Positions 7,663 through 16,716 of a DNA stretch of 64,000 nucleotides are shown in pieces. Origin of the DNA: JBAIYU01 sp036763085 (GTDB lineage: Bacteria > Bacillota > Negativicutes > DSM-1736 > Dendrosporobacteraceae); NCBI RefSeq assembly GCF_036763085.1, contig NZ_JBAIYU010000014.1, forward strand, positions 1 to 64,000, read 5' to 3'. How positions within the stretch are numbered: position 1 is the stretch's first letter; each line of letters begins with the position of its first letter. The notes under the pieces are model-generated. The model searched no databases. It worked only from the letters and a program-made list of their open reading frames with translations, and was not told the origin of the DNA. A program made the translations under genes and the position numbers.

Positions 7663-8238
7663 ATGTTGTCATTTAAAAAAGTTGGCAAGAAGCGGGCAGT
7701 ACTTGCGGGAACTGTTTTAGCGCTAGTGGGTCTGCTTACATATTATTTTGTTTATTATCCGTCAGGTCAGGATAAATATCCTATACTGCCTCAAGAAACG
7801 CAGGTTGCAAAGCAGGATAATAAAATAAAGGTAACGCCTAACACGGATATTGCCCAAAAAATTATCTACTTAAAGTGCAATGATGAAGAAGTTATTAAGA
7901 CTAAACCTGCTGAAAATTTGATAGGCTTAAACTATCAGCAAGTACAAAACATTTATTCAGGCTGGAGTATTGATAAGTTTGACAATCTGGAAATAGCTAT
8001 GACTCTTAAAGTTGATAGTTACTGCCGAGAACATGCTAATAATATGTTTATTGGAGTCAAAGATGGATATGTTGCAGTGTATTACGGTAAGCCGGGTGAA
8101 AAAGCAATTTTAAAAGAAGTTACTAAGCTTCCGTTAGATCATATAATGCCGCAGGATGCTGAGGAACTGAAACGAGGTTTAGTTGTTCAATCACGGGAAG
8201 AACTGCTAAGGACACTTGAAGGAATGCAATCACGTTAG
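7663..8238 (+). CDS. BofC C-terminal domain protein (forespore regulator-like)
   Basis: A 191-residue protein with one N-terminal transmembrane or signal segment (about 13-30), a polar middle and a BofC-like C-terminal domain (about 120-188). In Bacillus, BofC is secreted from the forespore and restrains the SpoIVB protease that triggers sigma-K processing. BofC-like genes next to ruvC occur in other spore formers. The start ATG follows GGGGGAG. No convincing sigma-F or sigma-G promoter was identified upstream. The family call rests on the C-terminal half; the first 100 residues are poorly conserved. Confidence 0.75.
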   Translation: MLSFKKVGKKRAVLAGTVLALVGLLTYYFVYYPSGQDKYPILPQETQVAKQDNKIKVTPNTDIAQKIIYLKCNDEEVIKTKPAENLIGLNYQQVQNIYSGWSIDKFDNLEIAMTLKVDSYCREHANNMFIGVKDGYVAVYYGKPGEKAILKEVTKLPLDHIMPQDAEELKRGLVVQSREELLRTLEGMQSR

Positions 8239-8242
8239 ACAT

Positions 8243-8284
8243 AACTGGGATACTAAGGTAAAATAGCTTAGTATCCCAGTTTCT
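8243..8284 (+). terminator. Hairpin terminator after the bofC-like gene
   Basis: A 15-bp perfect stem (8243-8257 with 8267-8281) has a 9-nt loop. Only TTT-C-T follows, so the T-tract is weak, but the position after an isolated gene supports termination. Confidence 0.65.
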
Positions 8285-8355
8285 ATTGTCAGGCTAGGAG
8301 GCTGCAAAAAAGGAATAAAGTGGTCAGTTGTCGAATTTGAGTAGTGGTATGTACC

Positions 8356-8395
8356 GGCTTCCACTCACTAAAGCTCGGGCAAGCCGTGTTTCTTA
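8356..8395 (+). repeat. Short hairpin repeat, copy A
   Basis: This segment between the bofC-like gene and ruvC resembles 63547-63591. Both have the order GCTT, CTAA, GGCTCGG or AGCTCGG, GCAAGCC, then GTTT and CTT. GGCTT pairs with AAGCC, giving an imperfect hairpin. See the copy near the window end. Function unknown; it may belong to a small interspersed repeat family of this genome. Confidence 0.45.
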
Positions 8396-8413
8396 GAGTA
8401 GAGGAGGAAGCGT

Positions 8414-8908
8414 ATGTTAGCGTTAGGAATAGACCCTGGCACAGCCATATGTGGTTATGGATTAGTTGAACAGCGCGGAAGTTCATTAAAAGCGGTTGAA
8501 TATGGTGCAGTACAAACAAGTCCAAGAATGAGTGCTTCAGATAGATTAGTAATTATCCATAGGGATATTGATTTAATTATAAAAAAGTACAAACCTGATA
8601 TAATTGGGGTTGAGCAGCTTTTCTTCAACAAAAATGTTAGAACAGCAATGTCAGTTGGGCAGGCACGGGGTGTGATTCTATTAGCTGCAGCCCAAAATGG
8701 TATTGAGTTAGCTGAATTTACCCCATTACAAGTTAAGCAATCGGTCGTAGGCTACGGTAAGGCCGAGAAGGAGCAAATCATTTATATGACACAAAGAATA
8801 CTAAATCTGCCGGCAAAGCCGCATCCGGATGATGTAGCTGATGCTTTGGCTATAGCTATATGTACGACTCACTGTAATAGTAAAGCTGTGTGGGGTAATG
8901 GAAGATGA
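8414..8908 (+). CDS. ruvC: Holliday junction resolvase RuvC
   Basis: A 164-residue RNase H-fold nuclease that cleaves Holliday junctions symmetrically after RuvAB branch migration. The N-terminal GIDPGT holds the first acidic residue, GVEQLFF the second, and the C-terminal HPDDVADA the remaining metal ligands. The ATG is behind GAGGAGG. Its stop overlaps the ruvA start (ATGA), the first link in a ruvC-ruvA-ruvB operon. Confidence 0.97.
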   Translation: MLALGIDPGTAICGYGLVEQRGSSLKAVEYGAVQTSPRMSASDRLVIIHRDIDLIIKKYKPDIIGVEQLFFNKNVRTAMSVGQARGVILLAAAQNGIELAEFTPLQVKQSVVGYGKAEKEQIIYMTQRILNLPAKPHPDDVADALAIAICTTHCNSKAVWGNGR

Positions 8909-9501
8909 TAGGGTATATTCGCGGTATAGTAAGTCATGTATTTACTGACTATTGTTTTATTGATGTGCAAGGGATAGGGTACAGGATTTTTATAGCAAAT
9001 TCAACACGACAAAAGCTTGACATAGGGTCGGAGGTTTCTCTTTATACATATCTGAACGTGCGTGAAGATGCATTGCTGCTATACGGTTTTTATACTCAGG
9101 ATGAGTATGAACTGTTTCTAAACCTTACATCTGTGAGTGGTATTGGTCCTAAAGTCGCATTAGGGGTGCTGTCAGCAATTAACCCCAATGCTTTTAGAAT
9201 AGCAATTAGTCAAAAGAACGTTACAATACTAACAAAAATCCCTGGAATAGGCAAAAAAACTGCTGAAAGACTGATATTAGAACTTCACGATAAAATCGGG
9301 ACTTCTGATGAGCAATGCCAGGAATCAGCTACTGCTTTAAGTGTTGAGCATAATGATGATGTAATTACTCAGGCTGTCGAAGCTTTGGCTGCATTGGGAT
9401 ATACTCGTGCCGAAGTTATGCCTGTTATAGGTAAAAAAAGTGACGTAAAATCCGTTCAAGAACTAGTTAAGCTGGCGCTGCGGGAGTTTGGCAGGAGGTA
9501 G
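8905..9501 (+). CDS. ruvA: Holliday junction branch migration protein RuvA
   Basis: A 198-residue DNA-junction-binding subunit. It has the OB-fold domain starting MIGYIRG, a helix-hairpin-helix region with VSGIGPK and IPGIGKKTAERL (about 70-130), and a C-terminal RuvB-binding three-helix domain (about 150-198). It tetramerises on Holliday junctions and recruits RuvB. The start overlaps the end of ruvC by 4 bases. Confidence 0.97.
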   Translation: MIGYIRGIVSHVFTDYCFIDVQGIGYRIFIANSTRQKLDIGSEVSLYTYLNVREDALLLYGFYTQDEYELFLNLTSVSGIGPKVALGVLSAINPNAFRIAISQKNVTILTKIPGIGKKTAERLILELHDKIGTSDEQCQESATALSVEHNDDVITQAVEALAALGYTRAEVMPVIGKKSDVKSVQELVKLALREFGRR

Positions 9502-9502
9502 T

Positions 9503-10531
9503 ATGGAAGAAGATAGAATCGTAGCTGGTAAGGAACAGGAAATTGATAATTGGCAGTATAGCTTAAGGCCAAAGAAACTTGTGGAATACATTGGGCAAGA
9601 TAAGGTGAAAACTAATTTAACTATTTTTGTCCAAGCAGCTTTATCAAGAGGCGAAGCGCTAGACCATGTCTTGCTCTATGGACCACCCGGATTAGGCAAG
9701 ACTACTTTAGCTGGGATAATTGCAAATGAGCTAGGCGTAAATTTCCGGATTACATCTGGACCAGCAATTGAAAGACCTGGAGACTTAGCTGCTTTGCTGA
9801 CGAATCTCGGTGAAAAAGATGTTTTATTTATTGATGAGATTCATAGGCTTTCCCGAAATGTTGAGGAAATATTATATTCTGCTATGGAAGACTTTGCTCT
9901 GGATATAATAATCGGTAAAGGACCTAGTGCCCGTTCGATAAGACTGGACTTAGCTCCATTCACGCTTATCGGTGCTACCACTAAAGCCGGTGCTCTGGCA
10001 CCACCGCTTCGCGATCGCTTTGGTGTAATCAGCCGGTTGGAATACTACGAACCTGAACATCTTGTCTGTATAGTAAAAAGAGCAGCTGAAATCCTTAATA
10101 TTGCAATCGAAGACCGAGGGGCTTATGAAATAGCCAAGCGATCAAGGGGAACCCCGCGTATTGCTAATCGTTTATTAAAAAGAGTACGTGATTACGCCCA
10201 AATTGAGGGAAATGGCATCATTACTGATATTATTGCCGACAAAGCTTTGGAAATGCTTGAGGTTGATAAATGCGGACTTGATAAAACTGACCGAAGTATG
10301 CTTCTTGCTATAATTAAAAAGTTTAATGGGGGACCAGTGGGTCTTGAAACACTAGCAGCAGCTATTAGCGAAGAAACCGATACCATTGAAGATGTGTATG
10401 AGCCCTTCCTTTTACAAATGGGTTTTATCAACCGAACTGCGCGTGGAAGAGTTGCAACATTAGCTGCTTATGAGCATTTAGGAATTCCTATAAAAGCTGA
10501 CGAGCAAGTTGAACAAGGAAAACTATATTGA
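9503..10531 (+). CDS. ruvB: Holliday junction helicase RuvB
   Basis: A 342-residue AAA+ motor that drives branch migration with RuvA. It has Walker A GPPGLGKTT, Walker B LFIDEIHRL, and a C-terminal winged-helix domain. I start at ATG 9503, just after the ruvA stop and 4 nt after AGGAGG; a TTG at 9488 would place the SD inside the coding region. Full family length. Confidence 0.97.
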   Translation: MEEDRIVAGKEQEIDNWQYSLRPKKLVEYIGQDKVKTNLTIFVQAALSRGEALDHVLLYGPPGLGKTTLAGIIANELGVNFRITSGPAIERPGDLAALLTNLGEKDVLFIDEIHRLSRNVEEILYSAMEDFALDIIIGKGPSARSIRLDLAPFTLIGATTKAGALAPPLRDRFGVISRLEYYEPEHLVCIVKRAAEILNIAIEDRGAYEIAKRSRGTPRIANRLLKRVRDYAQIEGNGIITDIIADKALEMLEVDKCGLDKTDRSMLLAIIKKFNGGPVGLETLAAAISEETDTIEDVYEPFLLQMGFINRTARGRVATLAAYEHLGIPIKADEQVEQGKLY

Positions 10532-10545
10532 AGATAGGTGAACAC

Positions 10546-11097
10546 ATGCGTTTACTTTTACATATTTGCTGCGGACCGTGCGCTGCGTTTCCTCTAAAGC
10601 ACTTAAGAGATTCTGGGTATGAGATAACAGGATATTTTTATAATCCAAACATTCACCCATATAAAGAGTTTACGCGGAGACTGGAGACGGCTAAGGAATT
10701 TGCTCTCAAGATGAATTTAGAGATGATAGTGGATGATCGCTATACTTTAGAGGAATTCTTAAATCATGCACTTAGCGCATCCGGTGCTGGAGGAAGGTGT
10801 GGTATGTGCTATGAAAGCAGACTGCGTCAGACTGCACGAATTGCTAAAGCCAATAAATTCGATTGTTTCAGCACAAGCCTGCTGGTAAGCCCTTACCAAA
10901 AGCACGAACTAATTAAGGATGCGTGTGAAAAAATATCTAAGGAAGAAGATATTGCTTTCCTTTATGTAGATTTTAGAAGTGGATGGACTGAAGGAGTAAC
11001 AATTAGTAAAGAACTCGAATTATATCGCCAACCATACTGCGGCTGTATTTTCAGTGAGAGAGATCGCTATCACAAGATCCGAAAGGAGAGTATGTGA
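10546..11097 (+). CDS. queH: Epoxyqueuosine reductase QueH
   Basis: A 183-residue QueH (formerly DUF208), which reduces epoxyqueuosine to queuosine in tRNA and replaces the cobalamin enzyme QueG in many anaerobes. Cysteines in CCGPCA, GRCGMCYESR and YCGCIFSE are typical Fe-S and metal ligands of the family, as is the YNPNIHP motif. The ATG at 10546 follows AGGTG; the upstream TTG at 10528 overlaps ruvB and lacks an SD. queA and tgt of the same pathway lie 1.6-3 kb downstream. Confidence 0.92.
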   Translation: MRLLLHICCGPCAAFPLKHLRDSGYEITGYFYNPNIHPYKEFTRRLETAKEFALKMNLEMIVDDRYTLEEFLNHALSASGAGGRCGMCYESRLRQTARIAKANKFDCFSTSLLVSPYQKHELIKDACEKISKEEDIAFLYVDFRSGWTEGVTISKELELYRQPYCGCIFSERDRYHKIRKESM

Positions 11098-11327
11098 TGT
11101 TTCCGGGCGGCTCTGAATCATTTGGGAAAATACTAATCTACATTGCCCTAGTAATTTTAGTGATTGGATTAATACTTCATTTTGGTGGAAAGTTCATCAA
11201 TTTTGGGCGATTACCTGGTGACATACGTATTGAGCGGGAAAACTTTGGGTTTTATTTTCCTATTGCTAGCTCAATAATCTTAAGTATTATTCTTACGATC
11301 TTATTAAATATATTTAGCAAGCGATAG
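11097..11327 (+). CDS. DUF2905 small membrane protein
   Basis: A 76-residue protein with two hydrophobic helices (about 12-30 and 52-74) separated by a polar hairpin, GRLPGDIRIER, that marks DUF2905. The family is widespread and uncharacterised. It often lies near ruvB and queA. ATG 11097 overlaps the queH stop (TGATG) behind AAGGAGAG; a GTG three bases earlier is possible. Confidence 0.85.
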   Translation: MFPGGSESFGKILIYIALVILVIGLILHFGGKFINFGRLPGDIRIERENFGFYFPIASSIILSIILTILLNIFSKR

Positions 11328-11346
11328 ACGGGAAAGGAGAGTTATC

Positions 11347-12705
11347 TTGACTAATAAATATGCTGTTTGCATAATATTGCTTCTTGGATTGATAATTAGC
11401 CTTCCGCATAGTGTATATGCTAGTTCAAAAGTCGATAAGGCTGTTCTAACCACAAACCAGCCAACCATCAAAGTAGGTCTATGGTCAAAACAATCAAGTG
11501 TTTTAATTTCAATGGAATCTGATTTTGCTTTAGTGGATACTGAGACTAAAGAAGTGGTTAATAAATTTACTGGTAAAGAGAAGGTTATAGTTTCTTATCG
11601 TAACGGACAATTGCTTGTTAATGGAAAGGATATTAAGGCTAAATCGATTAGCGTTTCTGCGAAGCAGGCTAACACAGATTGCTTCATTGATGTAAATAAG
11701 AAGAGTTATCGGGGAGATATTGAAATTCGCCGTACTGCCAGTGGTCTAACCGTTATTAATAAACTTCCTATAGAACAGTATCTGTATGGCATCGTTCCAG
11801 AGGAAATGCCAAGCGAATGGCCGCTAGAGGCGATTAAAGCTCAGGCGGTAGCTGCAAGAACTTTCGCATTATATAGTTTAAATAAGCATTCCGAATATGG
11901 ATTTGATGTTTGTGCTTCCACTGATTGTCAGGTTTATGGAGGAAGAAGCAGTGAAACTGATAAAGCTACTAAGGCTGTCAATGCTACAGCCGGAATGATT
12001 GCAGCGTATGGGGGAAAACCTATTCCGGCTTTTTTCCATAGCAGCTCTGGAGGCTTTACCGAAAATAGTGAAAATGTTTGGGGAACCTTCTTCCCATTTC
12101 TGCGAGCTGTAGAAGATTATGATCAAAAATCACCTTCCTATAAATGGGAAAAACAATTTACAGCAGTTGAAATTAGTGAGGCATTGCGCAAGGCTGGTTA
12201 TAACATTGGTGCTATCCAAGCAATCGAATTATCACCGTTGACAAAAGCGTCAGATACTAATAATGATCGCGGGGTTTCTGGACGAGTTAAAACTATTAAA
12301 TTTATTGGAACAAATGGTATTGCAAGTTTGAACGGTAACAAGCTCAGAACTATGTTGTCTCTAAAAAGTACTTTGTTTGACATAAAGATTTTAGCACCTG
12401 TCGACAAAAGTATTGATGTTAGAATAACGGACAGTGCTGGCGACAGAGAAACAAAGAAAATTGAAATCAATCTGCCACCGAGGCAAGAGCGGGGTCTTAT
12501 AACTGACAAAGAAAATATTCATCGTTTGACTGGACGTACTGGTGAGATGATTTCTATCACAGGTTCGGGCTGGGGGCACGGTTTAGGAATGTCACAATGG
12601 GGTGCAAAAGCTATGGCAGAGAAAGGCCCGGCTGGTGATGCCACATATTTTAAAGAGATATTGAAACACTATTATCAATCTATCGATATAAAAAAAGCGT
12701 ACTAG
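11347..12705 (+). CDS. spoIID: SpoIID/LytB domain protein (stage II sporulation protein D-like)
   Basis: A 452-residue exported protein. A signal peptide (about 1-26) is followed by a variable region and the SpoIID domain, with YGIVPEEMPSEWP, AQAVAARTFAL and the C-terminal WGHGLGMSQWGA. SpoIID is a lytic transglycosylase that remodels peptidoglycan during forespore engulfment, working with SpoIIM and SpoIIP. The catalytic Glu is expected in the EEMPSEW segment. The TTG start follows AAAGGAGAG. The placement between queH and queA suggests this may be a vegetative or sporulation-specific paralogue; the sequence does not decide. Confidence 0.88.
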   Translation: MTNKYAVCIILLLGLIISLPHSVYASSKVDKAVLTTNQPTIKVGLWSKQSSVLISMESDFALVDTETKEVVNKFTGKEKVIVSYRNGQLLVNGKDIKAKSISVSAKQANTDCFIDVNKKSYRGDIEIRRTASGLTVINKLPIEQYLYGIVPEEMPSEWPLEAIKAQAVAARTFALYSLNKHSEYGFDVCASTDCQVYGGRSSETDKATKAVNATAGMIAAYGGKPIPAFFHSSSGGFTENSENVWGTFFPFLRAVEDYDQKSPSYKWEKQFTAVEISEALRKAGYNIGAIQAIELSPLTKASDTNNDRGVSGRVKTIKFIGTNGIASLNGNKLRTMLSLKSTLFDIKILAPVDKSIDVRITDSAGDRETKKIEINLPPRQERGLITDKENIHRLTGRTGEMISITGSGWGHGLGMSQWGAKAMAEKGPAGDATYFKEILKHYYQSIDIKKAY

Positions 12706-12720
12706 TTTGAGGAGTTTACC

Positions 12721-13740
12721 ATGTTGCTATCTGAATTTGATTATTATTTACCTGAAGAATTGATTGCTCAGCACCCACATGAACCCCGAGATCACTCTCG
12801 ATTACTTGTTTTAGACAAAGAAAGTGGAGAACTGCAGCATCACCGATTTTTTGATCTAATAAAATTTTTAAAGCCAGGGGATACCCTGGTTTTTAATGAT
12901 ACAAAAGTTATACCAGCGCGATTGTTCGGTTCACGAGCTGAAACCGGGGGGAAAGTGGAAGTATTTCTTCTTAGCCGAAAGGCTGGAGATGAGTGGGAAG
13001 TGCTTGTAAAGCCAGGGAAAAAAGCTCGTATTGGGGCGAAAATTGAATTTGGTAATGAATTATCATGTGAAGTTGTCGCTGATACTGATTTCGGCGGCAG
13101 GATTGTAAAGTTTACTTACCAAGGTATCTTTGAAGAGATACTTGATCGGCTTGGCGAGACTCCTTTGCCACCATACATTAAGGAAAAGCTAGATGATAAA
13201 GAGCGATATCAGACGGTATATGCACGCGAAAGAGGATCAGCTGCGGCTCCCACTGCTGGATTACATTTTACCGAAAAATTAATTCAAGATATTAAAAGTA
13301 TTGGTGTTAATATTGCTTTTGTTACGCTGCATGTAGGGCTTGGGACTTTCCGTCCTGTTAATGTAGAAGATATCACTACTCATGTTATGCACAAGGAATA
13401 CTATTCAGTTCCAGATGAAACTGCTGAGTTGATAAATAATGCTAAAAAACAAGGGAACCGGGTAATTGCTGTAGGAACTACAGCTGTACGAACGCTTGAG
13501 TCTTCTGCTATCAATGGGTTAGTCGAAGCTGGAAGTGGTTGGACAGACATATTTATATATCCAGGTCGTGAATTAAAGATAATTGATGGATTAATCACTA
13601 ATTTTCATCTTCCTAAATCTACTTTGCTGATGTTGATCAGTGCTTTTGCTGGTCGTGAAGCTGTCTTAAAGGCATATTTAGAAGCTGTTAATAAGCAATA
13701 CCGTTTTTTTAGCTTTGGAGATGCCATGCTAATAATATGA
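12721..13740 (+). CDS. queA: S-adenosylmethionine:tRNA ribosyltransferase-isomerase QueA
   Basis: A 339-residue enzyme that transfers and isomerises the ribosyl group of S-adenosylmethionine onto preQ1-tRNA, giving epoxyqueuosine. Family motifs include NDTKVIPARL, GGKVEVFLL, APTAGLHFT and FITNFHLPKSTLL-type endings (here LITNFHLPKS). The ATG lies behind GAGGAG, 15 nt after spoIID. It forms a pathway unit with tgt downstream and queH upstream. Confidence 0.96.
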   Translation: MLLSEFDYYLPEELIAQHPHEPRDHSRLLVLDKESGELQHHRFFDLIKFLKPGDTLVFNDTKVIPARLFGSRAETGGKVEVFLLSRKAGDEWEVLVKPGKKARIGAKIEFGNELSCEVVADTDFGGRIVKFTYQGIFEEILDRLGETPLPPYIKEKLDDKERYQTVYARERGSAAAPTAGLHFTEKLIQDIKSIGVNIAFVTLHVGLGTFRPVNVEDITTHVMHKEYYSVPDETAELINNAKKQGNRVIAVGTTAVRTLESSAINGLVEAGSGWTDIFIYPGRELKIIDGLITNFHLPKSTLLMLISAFAGREAVLKAYLEAVNKQYRFFSFGDAMLII

Positions 13741-13771
13741 ACTAATATATATCTTAAAAGGTGGAATTAAG

Positions 13772-14884
13772 TTGGCTATAACTTATGAATTAATAAAACA
13801 ATGCTCTAAAACTGGCGCTCGTGCTGGACGTTTATATACACCACACGGTGTTTTTGATACTCCTATTTTTATGCCAGTAGGCACACAAGCTACTGTAAAG
13901 GCTATGTCTCCTGATGAATTAAAGGCGATGGGAGCTGGGATAATTCTTAGCAATACATACCATTTGTACTTACGGCCTGGACATGACCTTGTTGCTGAAG
14001 CAGGTGGACTCCATAATTTTATGAAGTGGGATCGGGGGATTCTTACCGATAGCGGCGGGTTTCAAGTATTTAGTTTAGGACCGTTGCGTAAGATAACTGA
14101 AGAAGGGGTAACTTTCCGCTCGCATATTGACGGTTCAAAGCATTTCCTATCGCCTGAGAAGGCAACGGAAGTACAAATGGCACTTGGCGCTGATATTATA
14201 ATGGCATTTGATGAATGTGTTCCTCATCCTGCAGAACATGAGTATGCCAGACTTTCAACAGAACGTACGACTAGATGGGCCGAAAGATGTAAAAAAGCTC
14301 ATACGAGAAAAGATCAAGCGCTTTTCGGTATAGTTCAAGGCGGTATGTACAAGGATCTAAGAACAATGAGTGTAAGAGATCTAGTATCTCTAGATTTCCC
14401 TGGATATGCTGTTGGTGGACTAAGTGTAGGGGAACCCAAACCGCTAATGTATGAAATGCTTGAGCACACTGTTCCGCAACTGCCTGTTAACAAACCACGC
14501 TATCTAATGGGTGTAGGAACACCGGACTGCTTGGTAGAGGGTGTAATGTATGGAATAGATATGTTTGATTGTGTATTCCCAACTCGAGTAGCGCGAAATG
14601 GTACAGTAATGACCAGTCGCGGTCGACTGGTTATCAAAAATGCCGAATACGCACGTGACTTCAGACCAATTGACCCTGATTGCAGCTGTTATGCTTGTAG
14701 GAATTTTTCGCGGGCATATATTCGCCATTTGCTAAAAACAGAAGAAATTTTTGGGATACGACTTACTACTATGCATAACTTACACTTCCTACTCGATTTT
14801 ATGAGAAATATGCGTAAGGCCATACTGGAAGATAGATTCGTTTCTTTCCGGCAGGAATTCTTAGCTCAATATAGCCTACGCTAA
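13772..14884 (+). CDS. tgt: tRNA-guanine transglycosylase
   Basis: A 370-residue TIM-barrel enzyme exchanging guanine for preQ1 at position 34 of GUN-anticodon tRNAs. Visible signatures are LTDSGGFQVFSL, FDECVPHPA, VQGG and the nucleophile region DCVFPTR. The zinc site is C-x-C-x2-C with a later His (CSCYAC near residue 307). The start is TTG 13772, 7 nt after AAGGTGG. It acts one step before QueA. Confidence 0.97.
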   Translation: MAITYELIKQCSKTGARAGRLYTPHGVFDTPIFMPVGTQATVKAMSPDELKAMGAGIILSNTYHLYLRPGHDLVAEAGGLHNFMKWDRGILTDSGGFQVFSLGPLRKITEEGVTFRSHIDGSKHFLSPEKATEVQMALGADIIMAFDECVPHPAEHEYARLSTERTTRWAERCKKAHTRKDQALFGIVQGGMYKDLRTMSVRDLVSLDFPGYAVGGLSVGEPKPLMYEMLEHTVPQLPVNKPRYLMGVGTPDCLVEGVMYGIDMFDCVFPTRVARNGTVMTSRGRLVIKNAEYARDFRPIDPDCSCYACRNFSRAYIRHLLKTEEIFGIRLTTMHNLHFLLDFMRNMRKAILEDRFVSFRQEFLAQYSLR

Positions 14885-14945
14885 GAGGATTATAGAATAA
14901 TTCGTGGAATATGTTGTATATAATTATTTATAAGGGGGATTTTAA

Positions 14946-15248
14946 GTGAATTTATCACCAGAAGTTGTACAAATGTTAGCCTCTTACGGGCCAATTATAT
15001 TTATGGGGGTTATTTTTTATTTCCTATTATATCGGCCTCAGAAGAAGGAGCAACAAAGACGTGCTAACATGCTCAGCAGTCTTAAAAAAGGTGATCGTAT
15101 TATAACAGCTGGCGGAATTCACGGTTCAATAACCGCACTGAATGATAAAATTGTCACAATTAAAGTGGCTGATAAGGTTGAAATTAATATTTCACGCAGT
15201 GCCGTAACTACAAACGAAAGCGACACAAAAAATAACCCTAAAAAGTAA
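14946..15248 (+). CDS. yajC: Preprotein translocase subunit YajC
   Basis: A 100-residue single-pass membrane protein: one hydrophobic helix (about 12-30), then the conserved YRPQKKEQ motif and a small cytoplasmic domain. YajC associates with SecDF. The GTG start follows AAGGGGG by 8 nt. The tgt-yajC order is widespread; secDF itself lies 2.5 kb downstream, separated by four other genes. Confidence 0.95.
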   Translation: MNLSPEVVQMLASYGPIIFMGVIFYFLLYRPQKKEQQRRANMLSSLKKGDRIITAGGIHGSITALNDKIVTIKVADKVEINISRSAVTTNESDTKNNPKK

Positions 15249-15268
15249 GTTATAATGAGGATATTCTG

Positions 15269-15862
15269 ATGCGTTCTGTGAGCGAAGAGAAAAGAAAACT
15301 TCGAAAAATTATACTAGCCAGTCGGCGCAGCTTAGAAAGTAATGTCCTTGCAGATGAAAGTCTCAGCATTTCGGAGCATATAACTAGCTGGTCAAATTAC
15401 CTGAAGTCTAATATAGTTATGGCTTTTGCTCCTATGGCTGATGAACCGCAGACTATCTCAATAATTAAACATGCGCTAGCATCTAATAAAACAGTTTGCT
15501 TACCATATGTCGGAGAAAAGCATGGGATTATGAGCGCCGCATTGATTAATGACTTATCGGAACTCGTGGTTGGGCAATATGGTATATTAACCCCAGATAT
15601 ATCTAAAACTTCATTTCTTAATCCAAGTGATATTGACTTGATTATTACTCCAGGTGTTGCTTTTGATTTTCAAGGAAAAAGGCTTGGTATGGGTGCTGGC
15701 TTTTATGATCGTTTTTTGCCTCGAGCAAACAACGCAGTACTTATTGGACTTGCTTTGTCATGTCAGATTGTTGCAGATATTCCTTGCGAAAAACATGATT
15801 TTTTAGTTGACTATCTAGCAACAAAAGATGGCATAATAAATTGTAGAACAAGCAAAATGTAG
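15269..15862 (+). CDS. 5-formyltetrahydrofolate cyclo-ligase
   Basis: A 197-residue ATP-dependent enzyme converting 5-formyl-THF to 5,10-methenyl-THF. The substrate and ATP-binding segment GVAFDFQGKRLGMGAGFYDR is complete, and the N-terminal basic segment with RR is typical. The start is ATG 15269. The end overlaps a terminator hairpin, so it closes the ruv/que/yajC transcription unit. Confidence 0.93.
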   Translation: MRSVSEEKRKLRKIILASRRSLESNVLADESLSISEHITSWSNYLKSNIVMAFAPMADEPQTISIIKHALASNKTVCLPYVGEKHGIMSAALINDLSELVVGQYGILTPDISKTSFLNPSDIDLIITPGVAFDFQGKRLGMGAGFYDRFLPRANNAVLIGLALSCQIVADIPCEKHDFLVDYLATKDGIINCRTSKM

Positions 15863-15886
15863 CTTCGGCAGCATTTTGCTTGTTTT
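15847..15886 (+). terminator. Rho-independent terminator after the cyclo-ligase gene
   Basis: AACAAGCAAAATG pairs with CATTTTGCTTGTT, and a run of T follows at 15882-15886. The 5' arm lies inside the end of the coding sequence and spans the stop codon. Confidence 0.85.
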
Positions 15887-15998
15887 ATCCTGAGATATAT
15901 TGGACTTTTATAAGACTTAGGATACTTATCGCCTGTAATTGTTCAAGTTTTACTATATATGACTTGGCTATTCTAAGTTTCAAAATAGGAGTATAAAA

Positions 15999-16703
15999 GT
16001 GGAGATAAAGATTGGAATTGCAAAAACAAATAAATATGCTGTTTCCTTTTGCGGTGATAGTGCAGAGGTAGCTGAAAGGCCGCAAGGAGGGATTACTGTA
16101 ATTTTAGCTGATGGACAGGGCAGCGGAAAAGCAGCTAAAAATACCAGTAGTTTAGTAGTTAACAAAGCTGCCGCATTGATTGCCGATGGGGCAAGAGACG
16201 GTGCTGTTGCCCGAGCAGTTCATGACTATCTTTACGCTGTAAAAGATGGCAAAGTATCTTCTACACTTACTTTAATAAGTGCAGACTTAGATACAAATAC
16301 TATAGTGATTAGCAGAAATTCTAACTGTCCGGTAATTATTAAAGATGAATATTGTATAAATATATACGATGAAGATGTCAGTTCAATTGGTGTACATAAA
16401 AGAATGAAGCCGGTTATGTATCAATTTCCGCTAGAAGTGGGAATGATTTTAGTGTCATATTCAGATGGGATACAGTCGGCTGGACGTAAAAAGGGGAAGT
16501 CTATTAATTTTGAAAAAGTTCTCGAAATTATCGAAGACAATAATGCCGAAGATGTTTCATTTATTGCCGACAGCATTTTAGAATATGCCCTTGAGATAGA
16601 CGAGTATCGACCGGGTGACGATATGACGGTGGTCGTGATGGGAATATGTGATACCGATTATACTCATAAAATAAGGCGGATGAATGTATCTTTTCCGTGT
16701 TAA
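15999..16703 (+). CDS. SpoIIE-like PP2C phosphatase
   Basis: A 234-residue stand-alone PP2C/SpoIIE domain with metal-binding motifs CGDS (about 19-22), ADGQGSG (about 38-44), SDGIQ and GDDMT. It dephosphorylates Ser/Thr in other family members; the substrate here is unknown. The GTG start lies 7 nt after TAGGAG. No transmembrane or sensor domain is attached, so its input must come from elsewhere. The next gene, a P-loop protein, starts 13 nt downstream. It is similar in type to the hydrogenase-linked phosphatase at 2222 but shorter. Confidence 0.87.
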   Translation: MEIKIGIAKTNKYAVSFCGDSAEVAERPQGGITVILADGQGSGKAAKNTSSLVVNKAAALIADGARDGAVARAVHDYLYAVKDGKVSSTLTLISADLDTNTIVISRNSNCPVIIKDEYCINIYDEDVSSIGVHKRMKPVMYQFPLEVGMILVSYSDGIQSAGRKKGKSINFEKVLEIIEDNNAEDVSFIADSILEYALEIDEYRPGDDMTVVVMGICDTDYTHKIRRMNVSFPC

Positions 16704-16716
16704 AGGTGGGGTAAAC

